This document shows positions 23,758-30,963 of a DNA stretch of 64,000 nt, piece by piece. Numbering within the stretch: position 1 is the first letter of the stretch; each line of letters opens with the position of its first letter. A model generated the notes under the pieces. That model was not told where the DNA came from. It worked only from the letters and a program-made list of their open reading frames with translations, and made no database searches. The position numbers and the translations under genes are program-made. Source of the stretch: Phenylobacterium aquaticum (GTDB lineage Bacteria; Pseudomonadota; Alphaproteobacteria; Caulobacterales; Caulobacteraceae). Location: contig CANCJJ010000001.1 in assembly GCA_947378305.1 (NCBI GenBank), positions 1 to 64,000 of the forward strand, given 5' to 3'.

Positions 23758-24963
23758 TCAGTTGTGTTGGGTGAGGTCGGGCAGACCCAGAATGCGCTTG
23801 GAGATAATGTTCGACTGAACCTCCTGGCTACCGCCATAGATCGTGAAGGCCTTGCCCCCCAGCCAGCCGCGAACGGCCGCAAGTTCCTCGGCGGAGAAGG
23901 TATCGCCTTCCCATCCCAGACCCTGGTGACCCATGATTTCCAGGGTCAGCTCGGCCTTCATCTGCATCCATTGGGTGCCGGCATTCTTCATGATCGAGGT
24001 CGCAGCACTCGGGCCGGAATTGCCCTTGGCCTCCAGCATGGCGCGGACGGCCGTTTGCTGGAAGGACCGGCCTTCGATCTCGTGCATGGCAATGCGGGTG
24101 CGCAGGTCGGAATCGGCGATCCGGCCCTGATCGTCGACGCCCACATATTCCTTGGCCAAGGCGGTGAGGGACTTGCCCCCGGCCATGCCGCCGCCGCCCG
24201 CGCCGGACAGGCCGGAGCGTTCGTGCTGCAGGAGGCGCTTGGCAATGGTCCAGCCGCCGTTCAGCGGGCCGACCAGGTCCTTCTTCTCGGCGCGCGCGTC
24301 GGTGAAGAAGGTTTCGCAGAAGGGCGAGTTTCCGGCGATCAGCGGGATCGGACGAACCTCAACCCCGGGCTGGTGCATGCTGAACAGGACAAAGGAAATC
24401 CCTTCATGCTTCTTGGCGGTATCGGTCCGAACGAGGCAGAAGCACCAGTCGGCATATTGCGCGCCGCTGGTCCAGATCTTCTGGCCGTTGATCAGATAGT
24501 GGTCGCCCTTGTCTTCGCACTTGGTAGACAGGGCCGCCAGGTCAGAGCCTGCGCCGGGCTCGGAGAAGCCCTGGCACCATTGCACGTCCCCGCGGCAGAT
24601 CTTGGGGATGTGCTCCATCTTCTGGGCTTCCGTGCCGTATTCCAGCAGGGTGGGGCCGAACATCATAATGCCCATGCCGCCGATGGGATTATAGGCCCCT
24701 GCCCGTCCCAGTTCCTGCTGGATCACCCGGGCTTCCGCCGAGGACAGGCCGCCGCCGCCATACTGGGCAGGCCAGGTCGGTGTGCCCCAGCCCTTTTCGC
24801 CCATGGCCTTGCGCCAGGCTTCCTGAGCGGGAGAAGGCTTTGAGCGCTCCTCGCGCATCATCGGGTTGGGCCGGCCCTTCAGCTCGGCCGGAAAATTCGC
24901 TTCGATCCAGCTCCGCGCCTCAGTGCGCAGGGCATCGAGATCAACGCCTCCAAAGTCCGCCAT
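23758..24963 (-). CDS. Acyl-CoA dehydrogenase (paralogue A1)
   Basis: 401 residues. The middle domain has the intact family signature WCQGFSEPGAGSDLAA, then HYLINGQKIWTSGAQYADWCFCLVRTD, which contacts FAD and substrate. The C-terminal LEIMGHQGLGWEGD and IYGGSQEVQSNIISKRILGLP carry the FAD-binding and dimer region. It belongs to the FadE29-like soluble type that takes CoA esters of bulky or branched acids and passes electrons to ETF. The tail PDLTQHN is almost the same as that of the next gene upstream (PDLTQSH), so these two are a recent pair. AGGAGAT precedes the ATG. Confidence 0.93.
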   Translation of the reverse strand: MADFGGVDLDALRTEARSWIEANFPAELKGRPNPMMREERSKPSPAQEAWRKAMGEKGWGTPTWPAQYGGGGLSSAEARVIQQELGRAGAYNPIGGMGIMMFGPTLLEYGTEAQKMEHIPKICRGDVQWCQGFSEPGAGSDLAALSTKCEDKGDHYLINGQKIWTSGAQYADWCFCLVRTDTAKKHEGISFVLFSMHQPGVEVRPIPLIAGNSPFCETFFTDARAEKKDLVGPLNGGWTIAKRLLQHERSGLSGAGGGGMAGGKSLTALAKEYVGVDDQGRIADSDLRTRIAMHEIEGRSFQQTAVRAMLEAKGNSGPSAATSIMKNAGTQWMQMKAELTLEIMGHQGLGWEGDTFSAEELAAVRGWLGGKAFTIYGGSQEVQSNIISKRILGLPDLTQHN

Positions 24964-24993
24964 GAATATCTCCTTGAAATCTTGGTCTTGAAA

Positions 24994-26202
24994 TTAATGC
25001 GATTGCGTAAGGTCGGGGAGGCCCAGAATCCGCTTCGAAATGATGTTGTTCTGCACCTCGTTGGACCCGCCATAGATGGAGCCCGCCTTGCCGGAAAGCC
25101 AGGACCGCACCGCGGTCAGTTCGTCGGCCGAGAAGTCACTTCCTTCCCAGCCCAGACCCTGACTGCCCATGAATTCCAGGGTCAGTTCCGCCCGGTCCTG
25201 AGCCACCTTCATATTGGCATTTTTCATGATCGATGTGGCAGCGCTGGGGCCGGAATTGCCCTTGGCCTCCAGGGCGGCGCGACGCACGGTCTGTTGCAGG
25301 GCGCGCTTGTCCATCTCGTTCATGATGATCCGTGTCCGCAGATCGGTATCTGCCAGACGCCCCGCTTCATCCTCGCCGATATATTTCTTCGCCACGACGC
25401 CGAGGGCCGGTTCGGCCACGGGGGCCGCACGACCGCCATTCATGCCGGAGCGTTCATGCTGCAGCAGGCGCTTGGCCACGCTCCAGCCGCCATTCAAGGG
25501 GCCGATCAGGTTTTCCTTGGGCACCTTCACATCGGTGAAGAAGGTCTCGCAGAAGGGCGAATTGCCGGCAATCAGCTTGATGGGACGCACTTCGACGCCA
25601 GGCTGATGCATGGAGAAGACCACGAAGGAAATGCCTTCATGCTTCTTCGAGCTATCGGTGCGGACCAGGCAGAAAATCATCTGGGCGTACTGGCCGCCAC
25701 TGGTCCAGATCTTCGAGCCATTGACCAGGAAGTGGTCGCCCTTGTCCTCGGCCTTGGTCTGGAGACTGGCCAGGTCAGAGCCCGCGCCGGGCTCGGAAAA
25801 GCCCTGGCACCAGCGCACCTTGCCGGTGACGATGTCGGGGATATAGGCCTGCTTCTGGGCTTCCGTGCCGTATTCCAGCAGGGTGGGGCCGAACATGCCC
25901 ACGCCCATGCCGCCAATCGGGTTCACGGCACCAATACGGGCCATTTCCTGTTGCAGAATCCGGGTCTGTTCAATGGACAGGCCGCCACCGCCGTATTGGG
26001 CGGGCCAGGTCGGGGTGCCCCAACCCTTTTCCCCCATGCGGGTTTTCCAGACGGCGTAATCGCCGGTGGGCTCAGCAGGCGACAGGGTCAGGGCCAGCAG
26101 GGCCTCCGGGTCCTTGCCAAGGGACTTGGGGAAGTTCGCCTCAAGCCAGTCCCGCGCCTCGACGCGGAATCCTTCAAGATCTGTGTTTCCAAAATCAGCC
26201 AT
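24994..26202 (-). CDS. Acyl-CoA dehydrogenase (paralogue A2)
   Basis: 402 residues, the closest relative in the window of the gene 30 bases downstream. Signature WCQGFSEPGAGSDLAS and substrate/FAD segment HFLVNGSKIWTSGGQYAQMIFCLVRTD are intact, and the C-terminus is IYGGSNEVQNNIISKRILGLPDLTQSH. The two differ mainly in the mid-C-terminal loop after LLQHERSG (AGGGGMAGG here replaced by NGGRAAPVAEPALG), which lines the substrate tunnel, suggesting divergent acyl preference. The 68-base gap upstream holds a small palindrome, AGTCTAGACT (26237-26246). Confidence 0.93.
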   Translation of the reverse strand: MADFGNTDLEGFRVEARDWLEANFPKSLGKDPEALLALTLSPAEPTGDYAVWKTRMGEKGWGTPTWPAQYGGGGLSIEQTRILQQEMARIGAVNPIGGMGVGMFGPTLLEYGTEAQKQAYIPDIVTGKVRWCQGFSEPGAGSDLASLQTKAEDKGDHFLVNGSKIWTSGGQYAQMIFCLVRTDSSKKHEGISFVVFSMHQPGVEVRPIKLIAGNSPFCETFFTDVKVPKENLIGPLNGGWSVAKRLLQHERSGMNGGRAAPVAEPALGVVAKKYIGEDEAGRLADTDLRTRIIMNEMDKRALQQTVRRAALEAKGNSGPSAATSIMKNANMKVAQDRAELTLEFMGSQGLGWEGSDFSADELTAVRSWLSGKAGSIYGGSNEVQNNIISKRILGLPDLTQSH

Positions 26203-26236
26203 CTCAAATCCCCTCTAATTCAGCACGTTAATGATC

Positions 26237-26246
26237 AGTCTAGACT
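26237..26246. promoter_or_regulatory. Small palindrome upstream of paralogue A2
   Basis: AGTCTAGACT is a perfect 10-base palindrome in the 68-base gap between two dehydrogenase genes, the widest gap inside the row. It could be part of an internal promoter or operator, or chance. There is no second copy that I noticed. Confidence 0.25.
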
Positions 26247-26270
26247 ATCTAGGGTCGCCTGTGGGCCTGT

Positions 26271-27482
26271 CTATTTCGGATCAGGAAGTCCAAGCACCCT
26301 CTTGGATACGACGTTCAGATTAATCTCTGAAGTCCCGCCTTCAATCGAATTGCCTTTGGATCGCAGCCAGGTTCGCACGGCGGCGAGTTCGGGGCCGTCA
26401 AAGCCCTCCCCCTCCCAACCCAGTCCGTGGAGCCCCAGGGCCTCCACGATCAGTTCATTGCGGTCCTGCGCAATCTTGGCTCCGGCATATTTCATGATCG
26501 AAGTCGCCGCGGAAGGCCCCTGATTCGACCGGGCTTCATCGGCGGCACGGCGCACGGTCTGCTGGAAGGCCTGAACCTCCATCTGGTGCTCGATCACCCG
26601 TCGGCGCAGGTCGGAATCCGCCAGGCGGCCCGTCTCATCAAGACCCACATAATCCTCTGCGGCCTGACGGACCGTCAGGGCCGTGACCGGCGCACCGATG
26701 GACCCGCCCCCGAGGCCTGCGGAAATGTTGTCCCGTTCAAACTGCAAGAGCCGCTTGGCCACGGTCCAGCCGCCATTGAGGGGACCAAACAACTGGTCCT
26801 TCGGCACCTTTACCTCGGTAAAGAAGGTCTCGCAGAAGGGCGAAGTGCCATTAATAAGCAGGATGGGACGAACCTCCACCCCCGGAGACTTCATGTCGAT
26901 CAACAGGAAGCTGATGCCCTCATGCTTCTTGGTCGTGTCGGTCCGAACCAGACAGAAGCACCAGTCCGCCAGATTGGCCCCGCTGGTCCAGATCTTCGAG
27001 CCCGTCACCAGGTAATGGTCACCCATGTCGACAGCCCGGGTCTGAAGGCTGGCCAGGTCCGATCCCGATCCAGGCTCAGAATAGCCCTGGCACCACCGCA
27101 CCGAGCCCGTGACAATGCCGGGGAGGTGCTGCTGCTTGAGGGTTTCGGTTCCGTATTCAATCAAGGTCGGGCCAAACATCATGACCCCCATGCCGCCGAT
27201 AGGATTGCGCGCGCCAATCGCGGCCATTTCCTCGGCCAGGACACGGGCCTCGGGTCGCGACAGTCCACCGCCACCGTATTGCGACGGCCAGGTGGGTGTG
27301 CCCCAGCCTTTGGAGCCAATACGCTCGCGCCACATCCGGGCATCCGGGCCTTCCTTGCCCCCGGCCATGGCGGCCAGCTGCGCCGCGGGATCAGACTTCA
27401 GGGCTGCGGGAAAATTTTCACCCAGCCAGGTCCTGACTTCGGACCGAAAGGCCTCGACATCGCTCCCACCAAAATCAGCCAT
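26271..27482 (-). CDS. Acyl-CoA dehydrogenase (paralogue B1)
   Basis: 403 residues. The signature is WCQGYSEPGSGSDLAS, followed by HYLVTGSKIWTSGANLADWCFCLVRTDTTKKHEGISF. The C-terminal segment is IEGGTSEINLNVVSKRVLGLPDPK, differing from the A pair (IYGGS...PDLTQ) and agreeing with the gene upstream (IEGGSSEVNLNVIAKRVLGLPDPK). The four longer dehydrogenases therefore fall into two pairs. The loop after LLQFERDNISAGLGGGSIGAPVTALTVRQAAEDYVGLDE is specific to this copy. The product should be a cytoplasmic FAD enzyme forming the alpha,beta double bond of an acyl-CoA; the substrate is unknown. Confidence 0.93.
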   Translation of the reverse strand: MADFGGSDVEAFRSEVRTWLGENFPAALKSDPAAQLAAMAGGKEGPDARMWRERIGSKGWGTPTWPSQYGGGGLSRPEARVLAEEMAAIGARNPIGGMGVMMFGPTLIEYGTETLKQQHLPGIVTGSVRWCQGYSEPGSGSDLASLQTRAVDMGDHYLVTGSKIWTSGANLADWCFCLVRTDTTKKHEGISFLLIDMKSPGVEVRPILLINGTSPFCETFFTEVKVPKDQLFGPLNGGWTVAKRLLQFERDNISAGLGGGSIGAPVTALTVRQAAEDYVGLDETGRLADSDLRRRVIEHQMEVQAFQQTVRRAADEARSNQGPSAATSIMKYAGAKIAQDRNELIVEALGLHGLGWEGEGFDGPELAAVRTWLRSKGNSIEGGTSEINLNVVSKRVLGLPDPK

Positions 27483-27539
27483 TTCAATTCGCCTTCGAAA
27501 AATAACCGTTCAAAACTGGACCTGACGTTCTCTGCCGCC

Positions 27540-28763
27540 TCACTTGGGATCGGGCAAGCCCAGAACGCGCTTGGCGATCACATTCAGATTGACCTCCGAG
27601 CTGCCGCCTTCGATGGAATTCGCCTTGGATCGCAACCAGCCCCGCGCGGCACCGATTTCCTGCCCGGAATAGCTGTCCCCGGTCCAGCCCAGACCCTGGT
27701 GGCCCATGGTCTCGATCATGAGCTCCCACCGCTCCTGGGCAAAACTCGCTGCGGCATATTTGATGATCGACGTCGCCGCCGAAGGTCCGTTGGAGGCGCG
27801 GGATTCCGCTGCCACCCGGGAAATCGTCTTGTAGAAACAGTCGAAGTCCATCTTGTTGCGGGTGATCCGGGTCCGCAAGTCGCTGTCTTCAAGCGCACCC
27901 GACGGGTCAAGGCCGAGATACCCCTTGGCAATGGTCCCCAGATCGCTGGAGGAGCCCGAGGCCCCGTCGCCAGGTCCGAATCCGCCGGAAATGTTCTGGC
28001 GCTCATATTGCAGCAGGCGTTTGGCAATTTCCCAGCCGCCATTCACCTGCCCAACCAGATTGCCCTTGGGAATCTTCACATCCGTAAAGAAGGTCTCGCA
28101 GAAGGGGCTCTCGCCTGAAATCAGGGGAATGGGCCGGGTCTCGACGCCCGGGCTGGTCATGTCGATCAGGACAAACGAAATGCCCTCATGCTTCTTGGTC
28201 GTATCCGTGCGGACAAGGCAGAAGCACCAGTCGGCCTTGTTGGCATAGGAGGTCCAGACCTTCTGGCCATTGATCAGCCAGTGATCGCCCTTGTCCTCGC
28301 ATCGGGTCTGGAGTGAGGCCAGATCGGACCCCGCTCCGGGCTCGGAATAGCCCTGGCACCAACGCGCCTCGCCGCGAATGATGGCGGGGAGGTGTTCGCG
28401 CTTCTGGTCTTCATTGGCATATTCCAGCAGGACCGGACCCAACATCCAGACCCCGAAGGAGGCCAGGGCCGGACGATATCGGCCTGCCGCCATTTCCTGT
28501 TCGAGAATTCGGACCTGATCGCGATCCAGGCCGCCGCCGCCATAGGTTGAGGGCCAGGCCGGAGCCGTCCAGCCCTGCTCGGCCATACGGCGCATCCAGA
28601 CGATTTGGGGATCTGAAGAGGTGAGGAAGCCCCGCCCACCCCAGACCGCTTCCGGGTCTGTCGCCACACTGCCATCCCGGAGCTCTGCAGGATAATTGGC
28701 CGCCAACCAGGTCCGGACTTCGTCACGGAAGCCGTCAGGTGTCATGCCGCCAAAATCCGCCAT
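27540..28763 (-). CDS. Acyl-CoA dehydrogenase (paralogue B2), first gene of the row
   Basis: 407 residues, slightly longer than its sisters because of an insertion near the N-terminus (SVATDPEAVWGGRGFLTSSDPQ). The signature WCQGYSEPGAGSDLAS and the substrate segment HWLINGQKVWTSYANKADWCFCLVRTD are intact. The C-terminus IEGGSSEVNLNVIAKRVLGLPDPK matches paralogue B1. It is the promoter-proximal gene: about 70 bases upstream lies the near-palindrome TCGAACACGTGTTTGA at 28831-28846. Gaps between the five genes are 30 to 68 bases with no terminator, so one transcript is likely. Confidence 0.93.
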   Translation of the reverse strand: MADFGGMTPDGFRDEVRTWLAANYPAELRDGSVATDPEAVWGGRGFLTSSDPQIVWMRRMAEQGWTAPAWPSTYGGGGLDRDQVRILEQEMAAGRYRPALASFGVWMLGPVLLEYANEDQKREHLPAIIRGEARWCQGYSEPGAGSDLASLQTRCEDKGDHWLINGQKVWTSYANKADWCFCLVRTDTTKKHEGISFVLIDMTSPGVETRPIPLISGESPFCETFFTDVKIPKGNLVGQVNGGWEIAKRLLQYERQNISGGFGPGDGASGSSSDLGTIAKGYLGLDPSGALEDSDLRTRITRNKMDFDCFYKTISRVAAESRASNGPSAATSIIKYAAASFAQERWELMIETMGHQGLGWTGDSYSGQEIGAARGWLRSKANSIEGGSSEVNLNVIAKRVLGLPDPK

Positions 28764-28830
28764 AAGGCCCTCCGCCCCGATCTGCTCTTACCCTCGCACC
28801 TTAACGCCGGGATGGCGCGGAGCAAGTCAT

Positions 28831-28846
28831 TCGAACACGTGTTTGA
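28831..28846. promoter_or_regulatory. Near-palindrome, candidate operator of the acyl-CoA dehydrogenase row
   Basis: TCGAACACGTGTTTGA is symmetrical at 14 of 16 positions about the central ACGT. It lies between the divergent dehydrogenase row and the DUF2156 gene. Its size and symmetry fit a TetR-family repressor, the class that usually controls fatty-acid and steroid catabolism (FadR, PsrA and KstR-type). No regulator gene of that family is in the window. Confidence 0.45.
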
Positions 28847-28928
28847 CTCTTCACGGCCAAAGCTGGTCGTTTCCGGGGTCCTACCTATGTTATAGACTGC
28901 AGGGCTTCGGTAGACTTCAGGACAAGTT

Positions 28929-30587
28929 ATGCGCTTTTGGCGTGAAATCCGGCCCGCACTCCTGGCAACGGCCCCGCCGGTATTCGCCCTCCTGACCCTG
29001 GCTGCGGGGGTCATGCTGATGGCGTCCGGGGCCACGCCCTCGGTTCCCGAGCGGTTCATGGCCCTCTATGAGCATACGCCAATCCTGGAGATTGAGCTCA
29101 GCCACTTTCTCTCCAGCATACTGGGTCTGGCCCTGGTCTTGTTTGCCTTTGGGCTTCGCGCCCGCCTGGATGCCGCCTGGACGGCCAGTGTGGCAACCCT
29201 GGCCGTGACTTCGATCCTAGCCATGACCAAGGGGTTTATCTGGGAAGAATCCCTGACCCTGGCCGCCCTGGCCCTGGCCCTCTTGCCCTTCCGGGCAGCC
29301 TTTCACCGGCGTGCGCGTCTGACCCAGATGGAGGTGACCCCTGGCTGGCTAATGTCTACGGCCGCCGCCCTGATCGGGGCCGGACTGCTTGGCCTCTGGT
29401 TCTTCCAGCATGCGGATTACGACGCCCAGCCTTTCTGGAAAACTATGGTGGACCGCGATGCCGCCCGCTCGATCCGCGCCTGGGCTGGCACAGCCACGAC
29501 CTTCTTTGCCTTCGGTGTCTGGCGGCTCTGGGCCACGGCAGCGACGCCCAAGGTCATTGCCCAGGACGATACGGATTTTGAAAAGGTCCGCGCCATATTG
29601 GCGGTGGCCGAGGTCGGCGAGCCCGCCTCCAACCTGGCCCTGCTGGGCGACAAGCGGTTCCTGTTCAGCCCCTCGGGCGAAAGCTTCCTCATGTTCGGCG
29701 TGCGCGGGCGCTCCTGGATCACCCTGGGCGCTCCGGTCGGGCGACGGGACGAGCGAATGGAATTGCTCTGGCGGTTCCGGGAACTGGCGGATTCCCACGC
29801 TGCCCGGGCGGGCGTTTATGCCATAGGCCCTGACGACCTGCCCGATGTGGTCGAGCTGGGCTTTTCCATCCAAAAGATAGGTGAAAACGCCCTCGTCCCC
29901 CTGGAAACCTTCAGTGTGCAGGGGCGCAAGCGGGGGAACCTGCGTCGGGCCTGGCGCAAGGCCTGCGAGGACGGGGCCAGTTTCGAGGTCATTGCCCCAT
30001 CTGAGGTCGCAGCCCATCTGGAGGCGCTGAAATGGGTGTCGGACTCCTGGCTTGAGCACCATTCCGGAGGGGAAAAATCCTTTTCCCTGGGCGGATTTCA
30101 ACCCGACTATCTGTGCGAGTTTCCCGTGGCCCTCATTCGGTTCGAGGGGCAGATTGTGGCCTTCACCAATCTATGGACCACCGCCAGCAAGGCCGCCTTC
30201 TCCATGGACCTGATGCGCTATTCCGACACAGCGCCCAAGAACATCATGGACTATTTGTTCATTGAACTTCTCGAATGGGGCCGGGCCCAGGGATATGAGT
30301 CCTTTGACTTCGGCATGGCCCCCCTGGCCGGGCTTGAGGATCGCCCCCTGGCCCCCATGATGTCGCGGGTTGGGCGTCTGTTTTTCGACCGGGCCGAGAG
30401 CTTCTACAACTTCCAGGGCGTGCGGAAATTCAAGGACAAGTACGACCCGAACTGGCAGCCACGCTATCTGGCCGCCCCGGCCAAATGGACCATTCCCCTG
30501 CTGTTGGCCGATGTTGGGCTCTTGTCATCAGGCGGCGTGGCGGGCCTGACCCGCAGAGGTCGCCGCGACGAGCCGACGGAAACCTAA
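28929..30587 (+). CDS. DUF2156-domain membrane protein (MprF C-terminal-like)
   Basis: 552 residues. The first 190 contain about five hydrophobic spans (LLATAPPVFALLTLAAGVMLMAS; LSSILGLALVLFAFGL; ATLAVTSILAM; LALALLPFRAAF; LMSTAAALIGAGLLGLWFF). The rest is the DUF2156/LPG-synthase catalytic domain, a tandem GNAT-like fold, with FLFSPSGESFLMFGVRGRSWITLGAPVG, RKRGNLRRAWRKACEDGASFEVI, FSMDLMRYSDTAPKNIMDYLFIELLEWGRAQGYESFDFGMAPLAG and FYNFQGVRKFKDKYDPNWQPRYLA. In MprF this domain moves Lys or Ala from aminoacyl-tRNA to phosphatidylglycerol. A reduced membrane part makes a full MprF flippase unlikely, but aminoacyl-phospholipid synthesis or a related transfer is plausible. Confidence 0.9.
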   Translation: MRFWREIRPALLATAPPVFALLTLAAGVMLMASGATPSVPERFMALYEHTPILEIELSHFLSSILGLALVLFAFGLRARLDAAWTASVATLAVTSILAMTKGFIWEESLTLAALALALLPFRAAFHRRARLTQMEVTPGWLMSTAAALIGAGLLGLWFFQHADYDAQPFWKTMVDRDAARSIRAWAGTATTFFAFGVWRLWATAATPKVIAQDDTDFEKVRAILAVAEVGEPASNLALLGDKRFLFSPSGESFLMFGVRGRSWITLGAPVGRRDERMELLWRFRELADSHAARAGVYAIGPDDLPDVVELGFSIQKIGENALVPLETFSVQGRKRGNLRRAWRKACEDGASFEVIAPSEVAAHLEALKWVSDSWLEHHSGGEKSFSLGGFQPDYLCEFPVALIRFEGQIVAFTNLWTTASKAAFSMDLMRYSDTAPKNIMDYLFIELLEWGRAQGYESFDFGMAPLAGLEDRPLAPMMSRVGRLFFDRAESFYNFQGVRKFKDKYDPNWQPRYLAAPAKWTIPLLLADVGLLSSGGVAGLTRRGRRDEPTET

Positions 30588-30793
30588 CGCCCCGTCTTGA
30601 CCCCCAGCAGATTGACCAGGTGGACCACCATAACCAGAAGGCCAAGGGCCGCTGAGGCCATCAGGGGTCGCCAGGGCATGAGGCGGGGTCCCTTCGCAAA
30701 ATCCGGCGGCTGAGCCCCGCGCCATCCACAAAAGATGCCGCCAGCGGCAAACAGGGCGATCAGGACAAGGGTCTGCATCAGGCTCAGGGGCAT
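30584..30793 (-). CDS. Small two-span membrane protein, unknown function
   Basis: 69 residues with two hydrophobic spans (LMQTLVLIALFAAGGIFCGWRG and LMASAALGLLVMVVHLVNLLG) joined by a Pro-rich loop (AQPPDFAKGPRLMPWRP). The reading frame is consistent with small alphaproteobacterial inner-membrane proteins, but I do not recognise the family. Its 3' end overlaps the DUF2156 gene by 4 bases (convergent). It is divergent from the PodJ-like gene and shares that regulatory region. Confidence 0.6.
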   Translation of the reverse strand: MPLSLMQTLVLIALFAAGGIFCGWRGAQPPDFAKGPRLMPWRPLMASAALGLLVMVVHLVNLLGVKTGR

Positions 30794-30855
30794 GGCCCTC
30801 TCGCTAACCTAGGTGACTTCTCGCCGCAAAGCCTATCGCGGGTCGGGGGCGATAT

Positions 30856-30961
30856 TCATCCACAGTCACGGCCTTGACCTGCGACTCAAAGGTTAACGTC
30901 GCGTTTACACTCATACCCCGGGTGGTTAGGGTTGTTCCAATCAGCTGGAACAGAGAGATTC
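30856..30961 (+). promoter_or_regulatory. Cell-cycle-type regulatory region of the podJ-like gene
   Basis: The leader holds, in order, a DnaA-box-like TCATCCACA (30856-30864, one mismatch to TTATCCACA), a -35-like TTGACC (30874-30879), a CcrM site GACTC (30883-30887), a CtrA-like box TTAA-N7-TTTAC (30893-30908) overlapping a -10-like GTTAAC, and a second CcrM site GATTC (30957-30961) just before the ATG. Caulobacter podJ is known to respond to DnaA, GcrA and CtrA; GANTC sites are how GcrA recognises promoters. Each site alone is weak, and the combination is what is notable. Confidence 0.5.
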
Positions 30962-30963
30962 GT

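Noticed and set aside
24982-28118. Long plus-strand frames (513 and 563 aa) across the dehydrogenase row
   Set aside because: Shadows of four high-GC genes on the other strand; no ribosome sites, no family motifs.
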